A DNA stretch of 64,000 bases from Symbiodinium microadriaticum (taxonomy: Eukaryota > Sar > Dinophyceae > Suessiales > Symbiodiniaceae). Position numbers and translations under genes: made by a program. The stretch's first letter is position 1. Each line of letters opens with the position of its first letter. The stretch lies in NCBI GenBank assembly GCA_001939145.1, contig LSRX01000167.1, positions 715,416-779,415 of the forward strand. Direction: 5' to 3'. Under the pieces are notes generated by a model. That model did not search any database and was not told the origin of the DNA. It saw only the letters and a list, made by a program, of their open reading frames with translations. Of this stretch, positions 22,801-35,565 are shown piece by piece.

Positions 22801-25800
22801 AAACCCTAAGCCCTGAACCCCCTAGACTCCAAATTCCCTAACCCTTAAGCCCCAAAGAAGCCTGCATCAAAGCTCCGAAGCCGCCCTGCCACCGGTTGGA
22901 AGCACGGACGGCGTGGGGCAGGTCCTCACAGCTCTGATTTCGGACCCAGGTTTTTTTTGGATTTGGGGTTTAGGGGTTTAGGGTTTGGGCTTCAGGGTTT
23001 TATGGGTCTAGGGCTTCAGGGGCTTCAGGGTGTTTTTTATGTTGTTGAGGGCCTTTTTCCGTCTGCTAGGTACTAGCTCGGGAGATCTACACAGCAGAAG
23101 GCACGTATCAGACCACCCTTCAAAACCGTCCAGCACCTCGACTTGGTTTGGGCTTCAGGGTTTATAGGGCTAGGGCTTCAGGGGTTGCGAGTTTCAGGGG
23201 TTTTCGGGCTTCAGGAGTTGCGGGTTTCAAGGGGTTTAGGGCTTCAGGAGTTGCGGGTTTCAGGGGTCTTAGGGCTTCAGGAGTTTAGGGTTTCAGGGGT
23301 TTTAGGGCTTCAGGGGTTGAGGGTTTCCCCTGAACCCTGAAAGAAACCCCACGCCCTAAATCCCAATTATAGAATCCCCAAACCCTAAACCCTGATGAAC
23401 CCCTATATGCCCTAAATCCTTACAGAAACCCTTGAAACCCTTATTGCATCCTAAACCCTAAACCTTTATTAAATCCCGAAACCCTAAACCCTTGTAGGCC
23501 CTTAAAGACTCCCTGAACCCCAAACCCTTACGAACCCCTATATAAGCCCTACACCCTTATAGGATCTCTAAGCCCTAAACCCTTATAAAATCCCTAAACC
23601 CTTATGAACCCCTATAGAAGCCCTATAAACCCTTATAGACTCCCTAAACCCTAAACCCATATAGACTCCCTAAACCTTAAAAACCCGAAACCCTTATAGA
23701 ATCCCTAAACCCTGATTCCTTATGAACCCCTCTGCCCTAAGCCCTGCCGTCCTCATACTCTCCCCAGGCTTCCAAGCTGAGATCCTCCAGAGGCTTGGCT
23801 TTTTCCTACGGGCTGAGGATGGAACTCCCCACATTCACCTTAAGGATCCTGTAGAGGCTTAGGGTTTATAAAGGGTTTAGGATGGAAATCCCCGCATTCA
23901 CCTTTCAGTTTAGGGGTTTAGGGTTTAGGGTTCAGGGTTCAGGGGTTTAGGGTGTAGAGGTTTTAGGGGTTCAGGGTTTAGGGAGTTTAGGGTTTTAGGG
24001 TTCAGGGGTTTAGAGTTTAGGGGGTTTAGGGTTTAGGGGCATCACCTGAAGGAGCCCTAAACTCTGGGAGTTATGGCATACTCCTTTTTATGGGTACTGC
24101 AGGATGTGTATGATCAACCCGTGGGTGGAAATCACCGTTGAGGGGTATAGGGGGGGTTTAGGGGGGTTAGGACTTTGGGATTATATATAGGCATTATATG
24201 GGGAGGTTCTATTACCCCGAGCAGGCTAAAGGCTATCAGCTGTGCTACCAGGCTTTCGTGCTGGAGCCCCACTTCCCCAGTCTCCCAAAGGAGTTGCTCC
24301 AAACCTTACGCCGGAAAAAACAAATTGAGCACCGAAGAAACCCCAAAAGAAATTTAACCAGCACCAACACCTCAAACCCTACCAAAAATAAACGTAGCAA
24401 AAAGAACGGTGGTAACCTCAAAATCCAACAACCTAGACCCTACGCAGCCAGCGGGGCCCAGGTCGTCAAGTATAAAAGGCTAGGGGTTTAGGGTTCAAGG
24501 CTTAGGGTTTAGGGCTTGGAGTTGTCTTTTTGGGTGAGGGGTTAGGGGTTTAGGGGTTTATACTCCGCATCTCCACTCGCTTGCGTCTTAGGGCTTCAGC
24601 CAATGCAACATCGAACATCGCAACATCNGTTTAGGGGTTTAGGGGTTTTTGGGGGTTTAAGGGTTTAGGGGTTTAGAGGTTTAGGGGTTTAGGGGTTCAG
24701 GATTTCAGGGGTTCAGGGGTTTCAGGGTGTAGGTACTCCTTAGGCTCAAAAAGCTTCAAGGGCCCTCAGTGCGTAAGATCCTACCATCGACTTTTAACTC
24801 GCTTGCGTCTTAGGGCTTCAGCCAATGCAACATCGAACATCGCAACATCCGGAACCCCCCCCCCACCGCCCAACCAGTGCAAGGTCCTTAATAATTAGAA
24901 TAGGACCTTTTGGGGGTCCTTTAGAGTGTAAGATGTATAGTTGACTATCATAATATGACATGATAAAAGCTTCTATGTCAACTTTCCTTCCCTTGAAACG
25001 TGGAACGAACCAGGAACCCGTCATGCGCTAGTTGGAGGCGGAGGCTTTAAAACCCTGAAGAGCCCTGCACCCAATGTCCTTTGGGAAATCCTGGAAGCTT
25101 GAACCGAAGCCCTAGCCTCTGAACCCCTAAACCCTAAGCCCTAAACCCTAAGCCCTAAGCCCTAAGCCCTAAACCCCTATGAACCCCCATGAACCCCTGA
25201 AGCCCTGAAGCCATAAGCACGCCACTAGCCGGACCAGGCGCAGAGACTGCGTCGCAGCCCGAAATGCAACATTCCAACCTCGGCTGCCATTTTGGGAATA
25301 TGGAGTTGGGATGTTTTGGTTTGAGGGTTTAGGGTTTAGGGTTTAGGGTAACATTCCAACCTCGACTGCCAGATGGAACATGGAGTTAGAATGTTTGGTT
25401 TAGGGTTTAGGGTTTAGGGTAACGTTCCAACCTCGACTGCCAGATGGAACATGGAGTTGGGATGTTTGGTGCAGGGATTCCATGTAGTGTGGCCCCTTAA
25501 CCCTAGACCCTAAACCCCAAAACCCTAAACCCCTAAGCCCTTCAACCCTAAACCCCTGAACCCTGGATTCTGCTGTAGACACTGTAGAGCATAGCACGGA
25601 TGGGTCGGGGGCCGAGGGTTTTTGGGGTTTAGGGATGAGGGAGTTTAGAGTTTAGGGGTTTAGGGTTTAGGGTCTATAGGGTTTTAGAGTTTAGGGCTGA
25701 GGGCTTTTAGGGTTTAGTGGTGCTTGGAGTTGAGGTTGGCCGGGTCTGAGGTCAGATTTTCGGGGTGTAGGTCTTAAAGTTCTGAAGGGTTTCGGGGTTT

Positions 25801-28800
25801 AGGGCTTGGGGTTTGGGGTGTAGGCCTTGGGGTTTAGGGCTTGAGGTTTGGTTTGCTTTTTCGGGTGTTTAGGGCCCGGGGCCGTCGAAGTCAGGGCTGC
25901 CGGCTGGTTTGAGGAGTCGGGGGGTCGACAATTTCGCCGAGCCCTAACCATACTGTTTAGGGTTTAGGGTTTAGGGTCTAGGGCTTAGGGTTTAGGGTTT
26001 AGGGTTTAGGGTCTAGGGTTTAGGGTTTAGGGTTAATCCTGCATCACCTGAAGGACCCTAAGCTATGGGGATTATGGTATACATTCCTTATTATGGGCAA
26101 CTGTAGAACCCAGCCCAAAGAGCATACCCCTTGCTTGTTGAATATCGCCCGAATTCTGTAAACCCTCCTAATATGACAGAATTTGGACTGTTCCAAAAAT
26201 AAGAAGGCATCGGACCCGGCTGGTTTCCCACAACCCGAAAACCCCAAACCCTGACACCTTACCTATAGTCTCCATTGTAGTTCCTTTTTTTGGTTAAACC
26301 AAATCTATACTAAGGATCCTAAAACGTAACCCCAGAAAGGAACTACAACGCAGACTATAGGTAGCGTTAAACCCCCATGCCCTCAACCCCCTAAATGCCC
26401 AAGCCATCTTTGACCCTCAGCAACAAACCTCCCAGAGAGCCCTCATGGGATCCTAATACCGTCAAGGAAGTTTGACAGGAATGTAGCTTACGTCATAAAC
26501 TTAAAAACTCCTCATAATTCTGAATTACAGGAACAGGTCAAGCCCGACAGGCTAAGGCATGTTCCTGGCGGTATTACCTTACGTCATAAACGCAAAAACA
26601 CATATAACTACCCTAAACCCTGAACCCTCCTAGGTTTAAGCTTCTTCCCTTTGGGGTATTTAGGCTCCCCGGATGCCCTCGAAGCCCGGGAGCTGCGCGC
26701 GCCAGTCGTAGGCGGCTCTCAGGAAGCTCGCAGATGGTGCGCCAGCTGCAGCCGCATCTGAAAATCCTGGGTTCTTGTGACTACGGGGTGTATGCAGGGT
26801 TTAGGGTTCATGGGTTATGGGTGTAGGGTTTAGGGTTTAGGGTTGGGGTTTGGGGTTCTAGGGTTTAGGGATCGGCGGTAGCCCGTCCAAGGAGGGCCCG
26901 GATCGAATAAGCTGCCGCCACTACTCTCAGACCACCCTTGGCTTGGCTTAGAATTGTCATCTCTTCATGAAGGGAACGCGTTCTAGAAGTCAAAGGTTAG
27001 CAGCTTCAAATCCGTGTGGCAGGTGCGCCCTCACCTGCAATGTAACCCCAAACCCTAAACCCTTACCCATTAACCGTTAACCCAGAACCCGTTAGCAGCA
27101 ACCAGCTGGGCTCGATACAAGTATAAAGCTTGGTTGTGTCGTGAAGGCCTCAGGGAGCAAACGACAACCCTAACCGGGAACCCATAAACCCCGGCCCCAA
27201 CCCCTAAAACCTCGAAGCCCTAAACCCCTAAACCCCAAACCCATCAACCCTAGAAGCCCTAGAACCCCAAACCCTACCATGGAAGAATGGCATGACAGTC
27301 CAATCGAGGCACGAGTCTGGGAAATCTTCGTAGCCCCCCTGATGACAGAGTCCTAACCCCAGATAATGGGAGAAGGCCACATGCAAACCAAGATGCTTCT
27401 GGCAAGTAGCTTCTCCACTGCAGCCTCACAAGCAAACCCTACTAAAGCCTAAACCCTAAACCCCCAAACAATCTCTTCTCTGAAGAGCTTCAAGCTTTGC
27501 ATGGTCTTTCTGTCTCGATATTCCTGCATTTACGTGGTATTGTGGCTTAGGCCTCCCCTAAACCTAAACCCTAAACCCTGAACCCTAAACCCCAAACCCC
27601 AAACCCAAAACCCAGGGCGTTCCAGTTCCTGTGGCCTAGCATGTGGACAGCCGCCCCTCTGTTTGAAGGAAGCCGTATCCCAAACGCCAAAACCAGAGAA
27701 CTGCACGCTGCGGTCCCCAACGCCAGAAACCCAAGCCTCAAAAGTTTAGGACTTGAGGTCGATACATCTGGGATTTAGGATTCAGGGTTGAGGGATCTGG
27801 GATTTGTAGGGAACTAGGGTTTAGAAACCATAAAAAGTAACTCTTAGGGGCCTCTGTTTAGGATTCAGGGTTGAGGGATCTGGGATTTGTAGAGAACTAG
27901 GGTTTAGGGAGTTTAATGTTGAGGGATCTGGGAATTTATGAGGGCTTAGCGTTTAGGCCTGAAGGCTCGCCTAAACCCAGATCCCATACCCATGGGCCCC
28001 TAAGTAGTTCCTTTTTGGGATTACCTGAAAGGATTCTAAATATAAACCAAAAAAAAGGCGCTACTTAGGGGCCTCTGGGTAAACCCTAAACCCTAAAATC
28101 GAGGCTAAGCCCAACTGGTGCTGCCTCCACGTTGTGTGGCAGCTCGGCGTCCTTCGTTCCCTGCAGCTCCTCCGGAACCTTCCCGTGCGCCACACCTTCA
28201 CACTCCTCTGGGCTCTTGTTACGGGATTTGTTTAAGTTGCTATAATAAGTATAAGGAAACCATGTTATTTACTGTAGAGACTACTATGATGACTTAAATA
28301 GAAATCCGTGTTAAGAACCCAGTCGTCTGGGCTCTTGGGCTCTTGAGAGATGATATGATAACTTAGGTTACCCGACAGTAGAAGCCCCAAAAGTTGGAAA
28401 CCCAACAGCCTCGATCCTTAAGAGTATTGAAAAAGGGAATCGCGGCACTAATCGTCTTTAATCCGGTTTCCAACTTTTTGGGGTTTGCGATATTCTGAGG
28501 CTGCGACAGGGTTTTGTTAGATTGTAGGATCAGGGAACTCCCTCAAGCTACCGTGACAGAGATGAGCAGCGAACGGCAGCCCGCCCGAACCCTAAGCCCT
28601 TACAAAGTCGATAAAACCGCGATAAAACCCCTAAGCTACATTGCTCGACAAGTACCCACTCCTTCTCATACTCTCCCTATTATTGTAACTTAAATAAAAC
28701 TCTTATTAAGAATCCAGTCTCTTCAAGCAAGACACTGTTGATTTGAACCCGACGACTCCTCGAGAGCCAAGGCATAGGCGCTGGCTAAGCGCGAGGCCAC

Positions 28801-31800
28801 GCGGCCATCCACCTGTCAACAGGTTTACTTGTAGTGTTTGATTTAATACCTTCTTTACAATCCTCAACCCTTCACCCTAACGATTGAAGATAGTCGCATT
28901 GTGGTGCTCAGAGCCTCGCCCCCAGCATGCGGTAGTGACGCAGTAGTGGCCTCACTGCCATCCGTGCCGAAGACGGTCCGAGCGCCCGTCTTACCTTGGT
29001 TCCACAGAAATGCCCTGAATGTCACTTTTTTCGAAGGAAAGACTCCTTTTCAGCCGTTGTGGAACACTTGCGGAACCATAGCATGACATTTTAAACACGA
29101 AGGATGCTGTAAACCCTTTTAACTTTTAATGCCCTGAAAGAACATGTATGGAGTCACGATAAGTCACTTTAAACCAAAACAGAACCAACCCGTTTACATT
29201 GCTCAGTGTGTCATTATAACGGAAGACACTGACACTAAAAAGAAAAGACCCGAAACAACGTACTCTAGAACAAGATAACCTTAAAACATGAAGGCTAAAA
29301 CAGTCTACCACACTTAAGACATTTTCTGGAACCATTGCAAGATACTTTTATAGGAGCCCTTAAATATTAAAGGGTGCCCCTAAAGGAAACCCTTACTAGG
29401 AACCCTGAATAGGAGCCCTTAACAGGAGTCCTCCATACGAACCTGTAAAGCTAACCCTTTGTAGGAGCCCTTAATAGGAACAGCTACAGGGAACCCTGAA
29501 AGCATACTTTCTTCGGGCTCCTAGTTGCCGGTCTTCGGAGCTCCGCCGCTGCTTCGCAGAGGAAGCCGTGTTGCAAAAGCCAAGGCCGGATTCACCTGCG
29601 TCACGGCTTGTGAGAGTTGAGGGCCTCAGGCCTTGAGGGGATATAGGTTTACCTAGGGCTTAGGGCTTTAGGTCTTTGGGGGGGTTTAGGTTTAGGGCTT
29701 TAGGGCTGGCTTTAGGGGTTCAGGGGGTGTATAGATCTTCTAGGGGTTTAGGGCTTAGTTTAGGGGTTTGGGCTTTCGGAGTTTAGGGTGTATAGACCTT
29801 TAGGGGTTTAGGGCTTAGTTTAGGGGTTCGGGGTTTATGGCTTCAGAGGGCCTGTGGGGGTTCAGGGATGAAGAGTTTGGGCTTTCTGAGGGTTTAGGAA
29901 AGACAGAAACTGGGCTCTTGTTAAGCGATTCCATTTTAAGTTGCTATACGAAGGAAACCACACAGTTTACTATAGAGCCCCATTCTGGCAACTGAAATAA
30001 AAACTCCTTAACAAGACCCAGCCCTATACCCTGAACCCCTAAAGCCTCAAACCTAAATCCCCTAAAGCCCTAACCCCTAAGCCCAATTTAGGAAATGCAG
30101 AAGTCCCTAAACCCTAAACCCTAAACCCTTCAGAAGGGTTCAGGGAGGTCCATAGAGGTTTCTCAGGGTTTAGATTGCAGGGGGCCCAGGGTCTCCAGGA
30201 GCTGTGAGCTCTAGGGGCTTACCCAGAGTTTGGGATTTCGGTGTTCCTTGCGGCGCGTGATCTGAATCCTACATTAAAACCCCCCCGCCAAATAAGGAAT
30301 TAGGAATTATAGTTTAGGGTTTAGGGTTTAGGATACCCATAATCAGGAATCTACCATAAGTCCCATAGTTTAGGGTCCTTGGGCTCTTTTCCGACTGCAG
30401 GTGCAGCTAGAATTCCTTACCAGGAAGAGCCTGTGTTTAGGGTTTAGGGTTTTGGGTTTAGTGTTCAGAGTGCTAGGGCTGCTAGGGCCGGGCTGCTAGG
30501 GCCGAGTTTCAAGAGTTTAGGACTTTAGGGCCTCAAGGTTCAAAGATTGTGGAGGTTTCTAGGGCTAGGGTTATTACCGGGTTTGTGGTCTTAAGCTTTC
30601 TGGTTTCGAAACCCGAAGAGATAAACCTTGAACCCGAACCCTAAACCCTACCCCCTCAGGCTTGCGGTTTTGGGCTATTCAGCTCTTCAAGCTTCCAGCC
30701 CCTATATTCTCCGAGTTGCCTTACATTCCCAACAACCCTAAACCCTAAACCCCAAACCAAACCGAAACGCGCCCATCCCTACACCCTAAACCCTGAACCC
30801 TAAACCCCACACCCAAAAGCGCCCATCCCAGACCACCCCTACGCCGAAACCCCGGCACGGACAAAAATGCAATCCACATGTACGGCAAACCAGATGCCTC
30901 CCAAAAGTAGACCATTCGTATGATAAATGTGGGCAGTTCTCCAAATTAGGGTCCCTTTTTGCCCTGATTTAGAAAACTACCCATGTACTAACTCCAGAGC
31001 CCTAGAGCGCAAGGATCAAGCCCCTGAACCCCCTACACCCCAAACCCGAAAACCCCGACGGCAAACCGTGCAAACCCTGAGCCCCAATTCCTAACCCCTG
31101 TGGTCAACGAAGAAGACCATAGTGGTCGCCATCGCTTTGACTAATATAGAAGGTTTGAGAAATAAAACAACTGACGTTTGGGTATATCAGACCTGTCTAG
31201 TACGAGATGCTAAGGAACAGTGTTGGGAATTATAATCCCCTTATCAATGCCAGAGCAAACAATTGCCGTCAGGCAGACGCATCTAAACCCCTATATAAAC
31301 CAGAAACCCTGAACCCCGGAACGGCCCTAAACCCTAAACCTGAGCCCTTGCAGCCGTATAAACCCCGAACCCCTGAAGCCAAGCTCGCAAAACTCGAAAT
31401 ACCCCTAAACCCTAAACCCCAAACCCGCAAAACTCGAAATACCACCAAACCCTAAACCCGCAACACTCGAAATACCCCTAAACCCTAAACCCCAAAACTT
31501 GCAAAACTCGACATAACCCTAAACCCCAAACTTGCAAAAAAATCGAAATACCCCTAAACCAGAGCCCTCGCCTCTGCTGAGCGCCCATGCGCCCACGTGG
31601 CTCCGAGATCGTAAGGCTGGCCTCCGACCTTTTTGCTTTGGGGCTTATAGGGCTTTTAATTCTTAGAGTTTGGGGGTTTAGGGTGTAGGGTATAGGGTTC
31701 TTAATTATTACGGTTTTGGGGCTTATAGGGTTTGGGCTTATAGCGTTTTTAACGATTAGGTTTAGGGGTTTATAGGGTTTAAGGTTGGCCTCCGACCTTT

Positions 31801-34800
31801 TTTGCATCAGGGCTTGGAGTCCGGCGTTTAGAGGGCAGGATTTAGGGTTCAAGGTTTAGGGGCTCTGCAGCTTGAAATCTGAGAGCCTCCGGGATGATCC
31901 TTACTTGGAGGCCCAGGAAACTTAGTAAGTGGGTTATAAGTAGAGTTCTAAGTACCCTAAATGGAGTTACCCTAATTATAACCAAACCGACATACTAAGT
32001 CCCCTGGGCCTCCAAGTAGTGACTGACTTGGATTTTCAGCGGGGGGAGGGGGGGGGGTTATAATACGTTAAGACGACGGATGACTGCTGCGAGCTATTCA
32101 CCCGTAAACCCTAAACCCTAAACCTCTAAACCCTAAACCCCAAAACCCTAAACCCTAACGGCCCTAGACAATCAGACATCGTGCGAGTATATTGGGCTTC
32201 AAGCTTAAGGTGTGGATTTCATGCTGTGACCCCGCGCCAACGGTCCATGTTTCAGGGTTCAAAAGAGATTACAGGTCTCTTGTAGGGACAAGTTTAGGGG
32301 CGTCTTCGCCCCTAGAAGGCTTGCAAATAAGGCGTACAAGTCATTGGAGGTTCCGTACTTGCAGGTTTGTTGGAATGGGTGCGTTGGCGGTTTTATAAAA
32401 GATCAAGCGTCGCAGGATTTAGAAGTTGATAGTAAGGGTCTTCATAATTGGGATAGGGTTCGGGTTCGGGGCATGTTGTAGTATCGCCAGTGTAGTCATA
32501 GAAACTAAGGCAGATTTCTTTCGAAGTAATCAGAGATGCACAGACCACCGCTCTGCACAAAACTACCTTCGAAATCCCCGTCGCCCACCAAAGCCCAACA
32601 CCAAAGTCATTGGAACACCCATGTACGTCAAGATCCTGAAGCCCTTAACCCCTAAACCCCAAACCCTAAACCCTAAACCCCTAAACCCCTATACCCTAAA
32701 CCCTAAACCCCTAACCCTAAACCCTAAAGGCCCTGAACCCTATAACCCAACACCCCAAAGCCCTGCACCCGAAGGTCCCGAAGCCTTAAAGACCCTGAAG
32801 TTCCTTCAAGCAAAGCCGCGAACCCAACAACTAACGTTTATAGGGTTTAGGGTTTAGGATTTAGGGTTTAAGTTTAGGGTTTAGGATTCAGGGTTTAGGG
32901 TTTAGGGTTTAGGGCTTAGGGTTTAGGATTTAGGGTTTATCGTTTAGGATTTAGGGACAATCGTCCGATCCCAAAGACCTAAGCCGACCTCGACCGTGCG
33001 GATGCGACCGCCCACCCTCTGACCAGCCTCTGTGTGTCATCTCCGGGGTTTAGGGTTTTGCTTTTGGATGTGTAGGGTTTAGGGTTTAGGGTCTTTAGGG
33101 TTTAGGGTTTTAGGGTTTAGGGTCTTTAGGGTTTAGGGCTTTAGGGTTTAGGGTGTAGGGTTTAGGGTTTGGGGTCTTTCGGGTTTAGGGTTGGTGTTTT
33201 GGGGCTTCATCTCCGGGTGAGAGAATGGAAGAGTGAAGCTATGGAGCGGTCTATAGATCCCACAATTTATATATATATATATATATATATATACATACAT
33301 ATATATATATATATTTATTTATATTTATATTTATACTTATTATTTATTTATTCTTATGTATTTATTTATTTGGGAATTTTGGAAGCCCCCCCCCCCAGAA
33401 AGGAGGAAACCCTTAGGGCACAACACGTAGGAGGAGAGCTTTCTTCTTCCTATGCCGGTTTTAGGGTGTTGGGGCATTTCGGGATGATGGAGGGTAGACG
33501 AAACAAGGGAAGTGCATAAGTGCCAGTCTACCCTTTGAATCACCCACGTTTCAAGTCACCCCCTACCCTCCGAAAATGACTGGGCAATGCCTGTTGTCGC
33601 AAAGTCTGAACCATGCCCACATGAATACAGTCTCACTGTCTGTACTGCATCAAGAGTGCTGCAAGCACGTTCTACTTGGGGAGTTGCTTTATACTATTAC
33701 TCTGGCAATAATGATATCAAGAGTGCTACTACTTGCATATTAGACCCGCCTCTACATTGTTGCTGGCGGGGGCTGGGAAGACAGGGGCATGGGGAGAAGG
33801 CAAGCTACGCCGTATGGAGGATGAACCGCTCAGATCTTCTGCTCCACCGGAGTTCCTAAAGATTGCTGAACTTAAGGCTTGGGAAACCTATGGGCAGCAT
33901 CTGCCTTCCGACGATTCGGAGCCCGCCTCGCATACACAACACCTTACATCCTAAACCCCTAAATCAGAACCCCAAAACCCTAGAACACTAACGCCGTAAA
34001 CTCAAAACAGAAAAACTCTTAAACCCTGAAGCCCTAAACCCTAAACCCTAGACCACTAAAGCCCTAAAGCCAAAACAGCAAAGCAGCAAAACCCTAAACC
34101 CCTAACCCCAAAACCCAGAAACCCTAAACCCAAACCCCTGACCCCTAAACCCCGAAGCCCAAAACCCTCAACCCTGAAACCATACACTGAAGCCCTAAAC
34201 CCTAAAACCACGAAGCTCTAAAACCAAAGTCAAGACCCAGCGAAGCCCGCAGTTGCACCTCCAAGATTGTCACTGCAATGCCACGCCGCGATAGGCCCAA
34301 AGCTGGCAGAAAGGGGTTTAGGGTTTAAGGTTTTAGGGTTTTAGGGTTTAGGGTTGAAAGGTTTAGGGTTTTAGGGTTGAGGGGTTTAGGGTTTTAGGGC
34401 CTAGGGTTGAGGGTTTAGCTTCCGAAGGCTTCGATAGGCTGCGCGGTGTAAGGTTTAGGCTTTGATGTTCCCATTCCTAAATACTAAACCAACCAGCAAG
34501 TCCTCTTCTTAAATCCTAAGCCCTAAGCCAGGGTTGGAGATTGAAGCTTACACTCTGAAGGCACGACTCTAGAGCGCACCCTGATGTAGGGTCTATGGCG
34601 CGTGCGGTCTAGGGCTTTAGGTTGTAGGGGTTTCAAACAGGCTCAGGTTCGGGGTGAACCCAAGGTTCAGGGCTTGAATGGTTAGGCGCTAGAGGGCTCG
34701 GTGCTGAAGGAACAGGATACTCCGGATAGGCTGCATGCACCTCTTGACCCAAACCCTAAACCCGAACCCTGCATCCTATAACTACCCTGAACCCTATAAA

Positions 34801-35528
34801 CCTTTAACCCTAAACCCTAACCGTCAAGCTGAAGGGCTAGACTTGCCGAACAGGATGCAAACAGAACATGGAACAGCATAATGACCTTGCTTCTGTTGGA
34901 CATTACCAGAGCTCCTCGGATGATGAGCCTCTCAGCCTCTAAGCACCTGAATGGAGGATGTTAGCACAAGCCAGAATCGCATTTCCGAAGATTGGGGAGT
35001 CGAAGGGTGTTGGGTGTATAGATTACGTATAATATGGTTGATGATATAAATCCTGCATAGCCCATAAAAAGGAGTATACCATAATGACCATAGTTTAGGG
35101 TCCTTAAGGTAATGCAGGATTTATATCATCAACAGTAGGAGCCCCACCAAATACATAGTATTGGGAACTTGATACTTTGTAACTACTACTGCGGAACAGA
35201 AGCTCTAGGTACAGGTAAAGGCAAGAAGGCCCACTCTCCTCCGCACCCTAGCGCAAACCCTAAGCAAGCTTTCAGCAAAAAACATGTCACTAGCAGTATT
35301 TCCCCTACACCCTAGACACCTAAACACTGAAGATATGACCATCCAGAATGGAATCTTTGAGCCCTAGATTCCCGAGATCACCCTAAAGCCCTAAAGCCTA
35401 AACGATAGCAGTCGGCATTCCGAGACCTACGTGCCTGTATGTTTGAAGTAGCTCGGCGACAGTTCTTGCTTACATTGATGCTGACAGGGGAACTCCCCCT
35501 AATGGACGAAGAGATATGTAGTTACCTC

Positions 35529-35565
<37 letters not shown>

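Noticed and set aside
23768..23863. Plus-strand exon reading FQAEILQRLGFFLRAEDG
   Set aside because: It has fair splice sites, but the minus strand over the same bases reads PLEDLSLEAWGEYED, which fits the oxidase in order and phase.
28740..28812. tRNA-like sequence on the minus strand (GGCCGCGTGGCC... then GGGTTCAAATC)
   Set aside because: The start resembles an Arg tRNA and there is a T-loop-like GTTCAAATC, but no 3' strand pairs with the acceptor GGCCGCG and the T stem does not close.
32640..32857. Long frame rich in LNPKPLNPYTLNPKPL
   Set aside because: Translated CCCTAAA heptamers. The same holds for frames at 31207-31455, 16221-16454, 2721-2936, 23143-23340 and 15102-15419.
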